A stretch of 64,000 bases of DNA from Trachythela sp. YZ-2020 (Eukaryota; Cnidaria; Anthozoa; Malacalcyonacea; Clavulariidae). Every line of letters begins with the position of its first letter. The first letter of the stretch is position 1. The notes under the pieces were generated by a model that saw only the letters and a list, made by a program, of their open reading frames with translations, made no database searches and had not been told where the DNA came from. The position numbers and the translations under genes were made by a program. Location of the stretch: positions 124,001 through 188,000 of the forward strand of contig JADLSH010000052.1 in NCBI GenBank assembly GCA_016169945.1, written 5' to 3'. Below are positions 19,240 to 51,370 of the stretch, piece after piece.

Positions 19240-20987
19240 TCGGAATTGTTTGTGAGCTGCTTTGCTGAGTTTGCCTGACTCAGCCCTTGTTTACATGAAC
19301 CCTGCATGCGGAAGGGCTCTACCAGTAGACCTAGTTTTCTCCTCGTGTTTACATGATCCCTACATGAAGGGCTAGCCCTACAAGTAGGGCTGGTTTTCAC
19401 CTCGTGTTTACAGCATTAAATGGCTTCCCTACAACTCGTCAAGTCCAAAATCATATTTTGCCCATCAAATATTTGAATATTGTTCTAGAGCTGAATATTT
19501 GAATCGAAAATGAGTTCGTAAAGCGGAGTTTGACACAGATACGGCAAGTCCTATATATACTCAGTCCTACCGGAGGGCTTGCCCTCTCTGTTGCGTTCCA
19601 GCCCCACTAGGCGAGATCTCGGATAGTCAATAGCGAGATCTCGCCTAGGAGGGCTGGTCCTCCTCTCATATAAACGAAGCTGAATTGAATTGAATGACTT
19701 GAATTAGCTCGCGGGATCTCGCCTAGGAGGACCATGTAGTGCTCATATAAACAGGGACTCGCTTTTAGCAGGATAAATTGATTAACCACAAGTTAAATGA
19801 ATGCGTGGTTCCATTGCATGTATAGCGATAAACGATATGCTGCGGTATTGTAGAAGCAAACTACCTGAAAAATATAGCAATATGGTAACTTCCTTCTCTC
19901 TAAATCGTCAGTTCTTGATATATTTTTCAGGTTATTCGATCCTACAAACCGGCATTTAATTCTTCTCTTAAACTACCTTAATCCCAGAAATTTCTTCCCT
20001 TAAACTATCCCTATTCCTTGCAATCCTAATACAAATCCAAGCCATATTTCTAACCTTAATCCTCAACTAATCCTTGCCATAATCCTAATACCACTACTAA
20101 CCCTATAATTCCTATATAATCCCCAATCCTGACCCTTTACCCCTAATCCTCGCCGTAATCCAGGTGATGTCATTTCGGAATAGTAATCCCAAGGAAAATC
20201 CCAAGGAAAATTAAGATAAGTATAGCAGGGGTCATCCTAAGAAAAATTTAGAACTGCCCATTTTGGCGGTGGAACAGGCAATGGTGCGGAAGATATGTAT
20301 TATTGGAGGGCTTATAATGTGGCTCTACCAACGAAATTTTGAAATCTAGTATCTCTGAAACCGCATTTCCTGCATTCTGTGGGGAGAATTTCATGGAAAT
20401 TTCAACATTACAAGCTTTCATCTCGAGTGCTAAAAACATTATAGTGCAATAATCTAATATTCAACATTTGTTATATAAACATATTTAATTGAAAGACTTC
20501 AGGCACTGTCACAGGGTTATCCCAACGATAGAATTTTTAAGGAATTTGTTAAAACGTAAAAAGTATTTGAAAGTGTATATTATCATAATGACCAATTCAA
20601 ACAAAATATTAAATATTGAATGTTTAGACACTTTTCTGGTTTGTGAATTCAACATGTTCTCTCCAAAACTCAATTTTTAGAACTGCCCATTTTAGGTTTT
20701 AGAACTACCTGATAAGTAGGACAATTTCTGCATGTAGCTGTAACAACGAATCTAATTGGCTAATACATACTATACATAAGGTAAAAAAATATTCTGTTTC
20801 TGGTCAGTGGGTTTGTGCAGAATTGACGCGGCGACGCGGCTTTTCTTTTTTTTAAGAGTTAATAAGGAGGCGATTTTTTTGAGAAATGGTTGAGTATTTT
20901 TCTATTTTATATAAAGTGTATAGTGATTTTTTATGATTTTAATACTAAACTGTCACCAAATTTGCAGGTTTAATAGAGTTTTAGAGT
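19240..20987. other. Intergenic repeats, no gene seen
   Basis: 19255-19415 has CTCGTGTTTACATGA(T/A)CCCT-type tandem units and 19600-19760 has CGAGATCTCGCC inverted words. 19960-20160 is a degenerate CCTAATCC/CCCTTAA-rich tract. TTTTTAGAACTGCCCATTTT is repeated at about 20246 and 20672. Open frames are short and repeat-linked. Confidence 0.45.
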
Positions 20988-21500
20988 TTAAAGGTGACAT
21001 GACACGAAAATTATTATTGCTTGATTTTAAACTATTCTAAAAATAATGTCAGTGGAATATCAATTTACAGCGGCTTTTCCATATTTCATCTAGGTTTTGA
21101 GATATTTAGATCTAATTAACATATTCGAAATCCTTGTCTATTTTTATGATTGTTGAACGAAACCGCCTGAAACTTTGCATATTGTTACAGTTCATGAAAC
21201 TGAACATCAAACACAAGCAACAACTGATTTTGTTCAATAATGTTAAAGATACAGAAGATTGTCGAATATGTTCATGAGAAAATGTGGAAAAGCTGTAAAT
21301 TGATATTCCACATTATGTTAAGAGTACTTTCAAATCAAGCAATAATAATTTTCGTGTCATGTCACCTTTAAGACTTCATTTTGCAAGGATATTGATGGAC
21401 CGTATTTGCAAAAAAATAAACGTTGACGCGCACGTGCAGTTAAAAATGACGCCCGCGCTGACCAGAAACAGAATATTTTTTTGGCCTAATGTCATATATA
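20785..21500. repeat. Outer inverted repeat enclosing a TTAA MITE
   Basis: AAAAAAATATTCTGTTTCTG at about 20789 is mirrored by CAGAAACAGAATATTTTTTT at about 21465, each followed by GGTCAG/CTGACC. Another MITE (20992-21367) sits between them. I could not define a target duplication. Confidence 0.55.
20992..21367. mobile_element. MITE with TTAA target sites, 376 bp
   Basis: The ends are AGGTGACATGACACGAAAA and TTTTCGTGTCATGTCACCT, flanked by TTAA at 20988-20991 and 21368-21371. This suits a piggyBac-type target preference. A longer mirror (ATTGCTTGATTT, GTGGAATATCAATTTACAGC) extends inward. No transposase is encoded. Confidence 0.75.
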
Positions 21501-22540
21501 ATCATTTCTAATTTTCGTTTCTAACTATCAGTATTTTGTTTTCTGCGACGAACATTTAACACCCGGATTATATTTCGCGCATGTTACAGCATTAAACCTT
21601 TTCGCGCGAATCGGATATTTTTCGCTCAGTTTTTATTTCGCGCACTTATGGTCCGCGCGAATCTAATACTGCGCGAAATTACATACAAGTAAGGACTATG
21701 ATTGGGATTAAGGTTAAGGTTAGAATTGATAATATGGAAATTGTGCCAAACATATATACCGTAGCGCGTATATATAGCTACATTTTGCGTCAATGCTATT
21801 ACTTCTGCTTGCTTATATTCTTCATGCAAGCGGGATACCTTACATGTATTTAAATTCACGTACAGGGGCGTAACTAGTGAGGGGGTTTGGCCGGTGAGAC
21901 ACCCCCCAATGTTTAACAATTGCACTTTTGTAGGCCGGCAAATTTTGGCATGTTGGTCGGGCAAAAATATGTTCAAATCATGTTTAGTAAGAACAAAAAA
22001 CCGCGAAGAGCAATTTGGTCAATTTGAAAAAATTGCTAATCTAATATACAACATTCTCTGAACTGTCAGAATCATCTGTAAAATCTTCCCCCAAAGTGCA
22101 TGCATGAAATGGCGTTTCAGGGACTCTACTTCAAAATGTTCTGGGAGAGCATGCCCCCATACCCCTCTAGTGGCACTCGATACCTGTGCATCCCCGCAAG
22201 CAGCATGCATCAGGGCCCCCATAAACCTTTTTGGCTTTGACCGGCCCCATTACACTGTGTCCTGACCACGCCCTTTCGTCGTGCAAAACGAACCACACCC
22301 CCTAATGTTTAGACCCAAGTTACGCACTAATTGGTACTAATTTCGCGCACCCCAAATGCGATATTTCGCACAGTTTTTATTCACGCATCTTCATACAGAA
22401 CAAAACTAGAAAATCACACTTAATGAAATGATGGTTTCCCTTGTTCAGTATGACACTGAAATCATGAAAGTGCTCAGTTAAAATTTTCAAGCCACCTGAA
22501 CTCGAAAACTGATCCCAAGAGAAAGATAATCAGCAGGACA
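21372..22540. other. Intergenic, no gene seen
   Basis: It contains TTTCGCGC-rich repeat words (21560-21680 and 22335-22400), related to 26530-26610. A CCCCCC-rich GTAACTAGTGAGGGGG segment occurs near 21880. Two minus-strand frames (21626-21976, 22019-22222) lack recognisable domains. Confidence 0.4.
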
Positions 22541-22575
22541 CGGTGAATGTAAAAGGCGGAATGGCATTCGAAATG

Positions 22576-23093
22576 AGTAGCTTATTCGGGCTATATACCG
22601 TCGGAAGTAATTAGTATTCATACGTCACGCCTGGAAGTAAGAATAATAATGAGATGACGTAACATAAAGCGTTGCGTAACATAAAGCGTTGCGTAACGTT
22701 TAAATACTAATAGCGTTGCGTAACAGAAAGCGTTGCGTAACATAAAGCGTTGCGTAACATAAAGCGTTGCTTAACGTTTAAATATTAATAGCGTTGCGTA
22801 ACATAAAGTGTTGCATAACATCCATACCGAGAATATAAATTGAGGACATAGATGTGTTCATACGTCACGCCTGGAAGTAAGAATAATAATGAGGTGACGT
22901 ACCCTCTGAGGTGTGAAAAAGTTTCGCACGAGGCTGTACGGAATGTTTGTTGTCGAGAAATCAATAACAGCAGAGAGTTTTGTGTTTTGATTTTATTTAA
23001 ATTACACACAACAATTTAGATGTTTCTCTTAATAAGTTTTGGCTTTATTGTTCGATAGCCAGGGTTTCTTTAGCCAAGGCTCGGACCGTAGGC
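22576..23093. repeat. Left terminal inverted repeat (~515 bp)
   Basis: Nearly identical in reverse complement to 25338-25853. It contains repeated GCGTTGCGTAACATAAA units at 22664-22820. The inner end reaches into the last ~17 codons of the ATPase gene. Confidence 0.85.
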
Positions 23094-24433
23094 TCGTCTT
23101 CGTGCAGATTCACCCACTTCATATGGCCTGTAGATTGGTGCCTTATTTTGACAGGCCAATAATTTTCATCGTTGATTAAGACACCCGGACGGCTAGGATC
23201 AACACTATTACGCGAATTTTTATACATCTCTATGATAGCATATCCTTTGGGAATGACTCGAACGCGATCGGCTTTGTCGGTGTAGTTTAGCCACTCGGGG
23301 ATAGTTGCATCCGACCAGGTAATATATGTAGGTTGTTTTCTTCCAGGCTTGGTTTCGACGCCAGAGACCGGTGTGGGTGTAGTCACTTTAGTTTGGGTGG
23401 TGAAGGGATAAACATGGCATTCGCCAAATAGGTCTCCAAGAACTTGCTTATCGGCTGGTGTGTCAGGCTTGTTATCCACCAATAAGTATCCAAACGGTTT
23501 TTCGGTCTCTTTGTAATAGGCGTTCATGAAGCGGTCTCCATTCTTATCAAACATGCGTTCTCCAACAATTCCAATTTGTTTCCTATCGCTTGGACTTCGG
23601 AAGAGAGCCAGATATTGGGCATTTCGGCTGATATCCGTATTATATTTCCCCTTAGGAAACATCTTTTGCAGCAATAAGATAACGCTCGCGTTTCGATGGC
23701 GGCCTTGGGTAAACAAGCGAGATACCACAGGACTGTCTGTCGCTTCAGCCATCAAATCGTCCAGGATGATGATGTTGTTGTACCGCGTATCAATCTCGCT
23801 CAAGTTCTCAGACAGCACGGGTACACTTCTCTCAAACCGGATGCTTTTTCCGAGAGACTTTTTCAAGACGTCATAACATTCTTGCCACTGGTTGTAGCAC
23901 CAACGAATGCGAATACTTTTTTGCTCTTCGTACACGATACGATTGTTTTCCAAAATTTGTTGGACAAAATACGTCTTTCCACTTTGACTCGGACCCACGA
24001 CCAATAGCGAAAATTTATGGCGGAAGTTGAATTCCGAATAGGGTTTGATGGTCAAAGATGCTTTAGCTTGTATTGCTTTTGGTTTCTTAGCTGGCAATGA
24101 GTGTGCACTTCGGCTTACACGTTTTTCTCCTGGCTTTTCGGGGTCCGGATATGGAGATTGATATTGCCATGATGACACCTGGGCTTGCTTAAGAACGTGT
24201 TGTCTCTTTGGTTCTGACAATTCATACACTCTGTCTTGCTGCTGCGATAAATTGTTTTCATTTGCTTTGTATACAACAAATTTTACTTTCGGCTGAAGTT
24301 TGGCTTCTTGCAAGTACTTTTTTCTTTGGTTAATATCTAGCAAATGTACATCCGCGAGATGACTCGCCAATCGTACGAGATATTTCGCACCGCAATCGGG
24401 AACAGGACAATCACGACAAACTCGCTTAGCCAT
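23045..24433 (-). CDS. Zinc finger fused to A32/FtsK-HerA-type DNA-packaging ATPase
   Basis: The ORF has 462 residues and looks intact. Residues 6-30 form a finger (C9-x4-C14-x10-H25-x4-H30, CPVPDCG...RLASHLADVH), then come RKKYL and a basic linker (about 95-125). The ATPase domain follows, with Walker A GPSQSGKT at 147-154, Walker B IIILDDLM at 221-228 and a sensor-like strand VILLLQK at 251-257 after TQGRHRNAS. This layout is that of poxvirus A32 / Polinton / virophage packaging ATPases, which pump DNA into capsids. A C-terminal ~100-residue extension (TYITWSDATIPEWLNY...) is unfamiliar. It is divergent from the plus-strand gene across a 225-base spacer. The function is by motif; the partner capsid must come from elsewhere. 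Confidence 0.82.
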   Translation of the reverse strand: MAKRVCRDCPVPDCGAKYLVRLASHLADVHLLDINQRKKYLQEAKLQPKVKFVVYKANENNLSQQQDRVYELSEPKRQHVLKQAQVSSWQYQSPYPDPEKPGEKRVSRSAHSLPAKKPKAIQAKASLTIKPYSEFNFRHKFSLLVVGPSQSGKTYFVQQILENNRIVYEEQKSIRIRWCYNQWQECYDVLKKSLGKSIRFERSVPVLSENLSEIDTRYNNIIILDDLMAEATDSPVVSRLFTQGRHRNASVILLLQKMFPKGKYNTDISRNAQYLALFRSPSDRKQIGIVGERMFDKNGDRFMNAYYKETEKPFGYLLVDNKPDTPADKQVLGDLFGECHVYPFTTQTKVTTPTPVSGVETKPGRKQPTYITWSDATIPEWLNYTDKADRVRVIPKGYAIIEMYKNSRNSVDPSRPGVLINDENYWPVKIRHQSTGHMKWVNLHEDEPTVRALAKETLAIEQ

Positions 24434-24499
24434 GTTTACAACTCGAAGAACAGATGCAACAGTTTGCTATCTCCTGATCTTTTGTTTTTTATCACAGGT

Positions 24500-24600
24500 C
24501 TAACAGGCCAAACAAGCCAAACAGGCCAAACAAGCCAAACAGGCCAAACAGGCCAAAAAGGCCAAACAGGCCAAAAAGGCCAAACAGGCAGGAAAGGAAG
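24500..24600. repeat. 10-bp tandem repeat in the divergent spacer
   Basis: About ten units of GGCCAAACA(G/A) variants (AACAGGCCAA) lie between the two divergent genes, exactly where promoters are expected. It could be regulatory or simple slippage. Confidence 0.7.
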
Positions 24601-24658
24601 TAAAATAAAAAGATAAAACTAACTCTCTGCTATTCTTTATTTTCTCTCTGTTGACGAC

Positions 24659-25319
24659 ATGCTCATAAAAGTGCCGTGCTGCTCAATAGCAAGTCATTTC
24701 TGGACAGTCAGTGGTAACGGAATGAGCTGCAAATTTTGCGGAAAACAATTTAGCCGCGGTTACAATCTACGCAGACACGAAATGGAATACTGTCCACTAC
24801 GCGAACAAGAGAGATATGTCAGAAACAGAAAGTCAGATAATGGATTCCGAAGACGATGATTCAACAAATGCAAATTATGATTCTGAGAGCTCAATGGAAA
24901 CAGTCGACGAGTCTGAAGAAGGAGAAAATGAGTCAGAAACTGAGGATCCTTGGATGCCTTTGGTAGAAGAAGCAAAGCAAAGAAGTAATACAGCTTTTGA
25001 GGAAATGAAAGAGAGCCTTGTAAACAGCGGTCTTGATGAGCAATCTGCTACCGACAAAGCTTACACCAATATTCTGCCTGAACTCCAGAAGGAACTTGAA
25101 AATATTTATATGCAACGTCTCCTGTGGATGAAACAACTAAAGAAAGATCCCGTACATAGAAAAATAATGAAGACAAAGGATGCGCTTGTGGAAAGCGATG
25201 ACTTTGATCCAGAAGAGGCTTTAGAAGCAGCTATTGATAAGAGGAAATTTCTTATAAAAAGACTTTTAAAGGATTACGATTTTGATGAGGAAGATGATGA
25301 CCCAGAAAGCGATGATTAA
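24659..25319 (+). CDS. C2H2 finger plus acidic helical protein of the mini-Polinton
   Basis: Two frames overlap. 24659-24859 (66 residues) holds a C2H2/C2HC-like finger CKFCGKQFSRGYNLRRHEME, then YC. 24816-25319 (167 residues) starts MSETESQIMDSEDDD, has a Glu/Ser-rich acidic stretch, then a helical domain (DPWMPLVEEAKQRSNTAFEE, LQKELENIYMQRLLWMKQLK) and an acidic tail. I recall this pair as one protein in cnidarian repeats. A single frame change near 24810-24820 would join them, or they may be overlapping genes with the second ATG used. The function is unknown; a DNA-binding or chaperone role is possible. Confidence 0.6.
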
Positions 25320-25337
25320 CTCGGTCAAACGGTCTAA

Positions 25338-25853
25338 TACGGTCCGAGACTTTGCTAAAGAAACCATGGCTATCGAACAATAAAAGCCAAAACTTATTAA
25401 GAGAAACATCTAAATTGTTGTGTGTAATTTAAATAAAATCAAAACACAAAACTCTCTGCTGTTATTTATTTCTCGACAACAAACATTCCGTACAGCGTCG
25501 TGCGAAACTTTTTCACACCTCAGAGGGTACGTCACCTCATTATTATTCTTACTTCCAGGCGTGACGTATGAACACATCTATGTCCTCAATTTATATTCTC
25601 GGTATGGATGTTACGCAACACTTTACGTTACGCAACGCTATTAATATTTAAACGTTACGCAACGCTTTATGTTACGCAACGCTTTATGTTACGCAACGCT
25701 ATTAGTATTTAAACGTTACGCAACGCTTTATGTTACGCAACGCTTTATGTTACGCAACGCTTTATGTTACGTCATCTCATTATTATTCTTACTTCCAGGC
25801 GTGACGTATGAATACTAATTACTTCCGACGGTATATAGCCCGGATAAGCTACT
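25338..25853. repeat. Right terminal inverted repeat (~515 bp)
   Basis: Reverse complement of the left repeat. Its inner end holds a relict of the ATPase C-terminal codons (reading VRDFAKETMAIEQ and a stop), though no ATPase gene precedes it here. Repeat units at 25612-25770 match those of the left arm. Confidence 0.85.
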
Positions 25854-27954
25854 GAAATGATTGCGGAATGAATGCGGAATGACATGCAAATGCAAATTTC
25901 GCGACATTTCCCGACATTTCTCTGGTGTTTTTAATAGTATGGATTTGAGTGATTCAAAAGAAAGATGCATTTGTTTTAAAGATACATTGGTATGGCGATG
26001 TGAATGTTTATTGAAGGAACATAGCAGGAGGCTATATAAATTATAGGATTAAAAAGGAAGGATTATATATATTAATAGTAATTCAATGTATACGATTAAA
26101 AAGGAGATTGCCTCTTTGTAGCAAGAGAACATCAGATCCATCTCAGGCGCTCTGCCAGGTCAGCCGACCAGGACAAATAGAACCTTTCACGGTTTGTTCG
26201 ATTTTAGAAAAATGGCGAAGGTTGGTAGTTATATCGTTTGCGGTTGGTGAAGATATATATCGCGACTATAATTCACATCGACACAATTAAAACAAATGCA
26301 TACCTATTTCAAATCACTTAAATCCATTGTATTATCGGTGATTCCATCGTGTTTTGGCGTTTGAAAACTCAGAATGGCCGCAAAAAGCGTCAGAGAAATG
26401 TCGCAAACTAAAATTATCACGAAATAATCTCGCGAAATTTTCTTTCGTATGCCATTCCGCATTCCATTCCGCATGCCATTCCGCACGGCCATTCGGCCTT
26501 TACATTCACCGGTCAGAATAGCAACAGTTTTTTACACACGCGCTAATTTTCGCGCGTGGTACGGCAGCAAACCTTCGCGGTACTGACTTTTTGCTCAGTT
26601 TAAATTTCGCACACCTATGGTGCAAGCAGGAGCGTGTCGACAGGGGGTGTGACGCCCCCCTAATAATTCTAAATATTAAAAAGTTGGTCCAAAAATGGTT
26701 TGTTGTTGGTCAAAAAATATTGAGAAATTATGCGTGAGACTATGCGCTGAAATTATAGAATGTGCAATTAACGCAAGTACAATAGTTCTAAATATTAAAG
26801 AGTTTGTCAGTTGTTGATTAAAATATATTAAGAAACAATACGTTCTAATTTTCAAATATTATGCGCTCCTGAGTACGTAAGCAGTTGGTCAATGGAGTCA
26901 ATGGACTAGTGCAGAATTACTGGAGTGTAGCATACACGCATTACCTCAACATCATTGTTTGATCCTTTCTATCTTAAGTTAAAAAATACTTGCATTTGAA
27001 AAACTTACTAAAAACAAGATGGAGTGTCAGGACAATAAAGGCAAATGAAAGCTGTTTGGGCCAGTTAAGGTTACGAAGAAATTTCATTGTTAAATTGTAA
27101 TCGCTAAACATGCTTGTTAGCAACGTAATATTTATAACCCTTTCAGAGTTGAAGTGATATTTGTGTAGTTCAAAATGAACGTTAGAATTAAGCGGCTTAG
27201 CGCCTTTTTTAACTAATAAACTGGGGTGCCAAGGCCCAATACACCAGGTTTGTTAGGTCCCTTTTAGTTGATGCCCCCCCCCCCCCCCAACTTACGATTT
27301 CTTAACAAAGCCCTGGCTTAGCAGAGTCCCTGTTATATCTGATCATACAACTATTCAGGTTTTTATCAATTCTTTCGTTCGCCACGCCCCTGGGTGCAAG
27401 GGAACACAGCAGACTGAAATTTCTCTATTTTTCAGTATATTTACAATAAATTTGTTGATTATTGTCTTCAGCAAATACGTATAAAACTATATGAAGTATA
27501 AAAGTATATCCATACTTCCCACTGATAAAGAGTTTAGCGGGCGCAGTTTGTCTTCAAGGCCTAACGAAACCCGAGATATTATACGAGGCGCGTCAAACTC
27601 ATTAACCTAACTTATGATATCAAAATTATATTGCTGTTTATGAACAAAAATAGAGGAATTTCCCTTGTATTACAAACAAGTATTTGCAATTCTTCAAGTG
27701 AGTAAATGACGTCACAATGAATAAGTTCATTTCCCCTAAAATGTTATTATGAATATCGTCGTGAAAAGGACCCCTCTTGGCAAACAGCCGCCTAATTCCG
27801 TTGTTTTGCCACTATTCATTGTGACGTCATATTTGACATCAATACTTGAAGATGAGGTCACGCAATATTTGGCAGAGGAAGTTCACATTAGACAGCGGTC
27901 TTTAAAATTTTCTCAGTGGGGTCTTTAGGTAGCCCTACACGAAATGTATATTTA

Positions 27955-28070
27955 ACCCCAACCCCCACCCTAACCCCAATCCTAACCCCAATCCTAACCA
28001 TAATCCTAACCCTAATCCTAACCCCAATCCTAACCCTAATCCTAACCCCAATCCTAACCCTAACCCTATA
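27955..28070. repeat. Degenerate CCTAACCCCAAT tandem repeat
   Basis: Some ten units of 6-12 bp built from CCTAACCC and CCTAATCC. It resembles degenerate CCCTAA telomere repeats, interspersed with CAAT variants. The frames read across it on both strands are by-products. Confidence 0.75.
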
Positions 28071-28427
28071 TATAATCACAGACATAATTCGTGTAGGACT
28101 ACATAAAGAGTCAACCATATTCTCAGCCACGGACGCGGTAATAAATTACAGGTTTTTCGAAAAGAACAAATTTGTTTGCACGTACTTATACACAAACGTA
28201 ACATTCACCTTCAGCTCAGCTCATGGATGTTAACGTTTCACGAGAACTGCACTCGATTCAAATCTGGACACCATAGACCATTTGCAGAATTACTGGAGCG
28301 TACCATTATACACGCATAGCCTCGACTGCATTCTTTGATTTCTTTAGCAAATGGTCTATATATAGATACCGTATTATTTCTCTACAATGCGGCCCTCTCA
28401 AATAAGCCCCCCCTCCCCTCAACAAAT

Positions 28428-28714
28428 TGAAGGTTCGGTTACACAAGGCGACAAGTGGCAGTGACACATGTAAAAATTTTGTAACGTGGACTCAATTGAT
28501 TTGATTTCATGCTACTTGTCGCGGGGACAACTTAGCTTGTCGCATCGTGTGAGCAGCTCATGCGAAATGTCGCTCCGGATGACCCACTGGGATGACCACA
28601 AGTCTCCGCGACTAGTTGTCGCCTAGAAATGTCGCTTCGTATGACCTTTCTCAGGCGACAAGTGCCCGCGATCGACCATTCCCTGAGACTTGTCGCCTCG
28701 TGTGATCGAACCTT
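28428..28714. repeat. MITE-like inverted repeat, ~285 bp
   Basis: AAGGTTCGGTTACACAAGGC, then GACAAGT at the left, is mirrored by ACTTGTCGCCTCGTGTGATC, then GAACCTT at the right. The interior has repeated CTTGTCGC words. There is no coding content. Confidence 0.65.
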
Positions 28715-29376
28715 AAAGAAACACGTGATTAGATCAATTCATGCATTTCTTTCTGATTGCGTTTAGACTAAGTCAATAATCCCCCTCCCCCACGTTCCTG
28801 TAATCCCCTGTTGGCTACCAATTGCTACCAAAAGCCCCCGTACATTTCGGCCACCTTTCCCCCACTCCCCCCTCGCTTTCCCCTATTCGTTTGCCTTGGG
28901 GATTTCACTGATTTCCGGGATAATAGTCAAGCTAGCCTAATAATTGAGCCTAATTTAGAAGCGTTGACAGAATTTGACAACAGATATTGACATCGACAGC
29001 CAATGACAGGTGCCAAAGTTGTTTGTCTTCAGCCTTGCTATGCTTTGACAGGTTGACGTGATCAAAATACTTGCTGAAGCTCGTCATACATGACGTAACT
29101 TGAACCGGCTTATCTCACGAACAAATACAAATTTTCACAATATTTTAAACCCCAAGATTTGGGCAAAAATTTTAAATTTACACAGATTTAAATTTGTTTT
29201 CAAAACATATACTCGAGAACAGAGGTAAATAATTATATTTAATAGATCAATTTTTAATTTTCTATTTTAATTTTGGCGATTGCAGGTGTGATAACCCGCG
29301 GAGGCGAGAGAAGACGCCATTTTGGAAAAGGTGTCTTTGTATTTGTATGATGTCGGCGTGTTGAAACAGCGCTAAA

Positions 29377-51370
<21,994 letters not shown>

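Larger units (their letters stand above)
22576..25853. mobile_element. Mini-Polinton-like TIR element encoding a packaging ATPase
   Basis: The ends are AGTAGCTTATTCGGGC and GCCCGGATAAGCTACT, with GAAATG duplicated exactly at 22570-22575 and 25854-25859. The terminal inverted repeats are about 515 bp (22576-23093 and 25338-25853) and carry 17-bp subterminal units (GTTGCGTAACATAAAGC type). AG...CT termini, long TIRs and a 6-bp duplication are hallmarks of Polintons/Mavericks, but this element is only 3.28 kb. It contains two divergent transcription units: a zinc-finger/A32-type ATPase (minus) and a zinc-finger/acidic protein (plus). No integrase, polymerase, protease or capsid gene is visible, so mobilisation in trans is likely. 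Confidence 0.85.
22541..26511. mobile_element. Outer MITE, split by the packaging-ATPase element
   Basis: The left piece 22541-22575 (CGGTGAATGTAAAAGGCGGA...) is mirrored at the far right, where the sequence ends CCTTTACATTCACCG at 26511. GCGGAATG words near 25863-25890 are mirrored by CATTCCGC words near 26450-26485. The 22576-25853 element interrupts the left arm. The outer element is ~690 bp without it. The target duplication is not clear. Confidence 0.6.
26512..29376. other. Intergenic region upstream of TIF1, repeats only
   Basis: 26530-26610 has TTTCGCGC-type words. 27275-27290 is a C-tract. 27690-27860 is an inverted repeat with two TGACGTCA sites. 27955-28070 is a degenerate telomere-like tract. 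28428-28714 is a MITE. The last ~100 bases before 29377 form the likely 5' leader of TIF1, with a possible splice acceptor TGGCGATTGCAG at about 29285. No other gene is seen. Confidence 0.45.

Noticed and set aside
27888..28233. Open frames on both strands rich in Arg-Val-Gly or Pro-Thr-Leu
   Set aside because: They are translations of the CCTAACCC-type tandem repeat.
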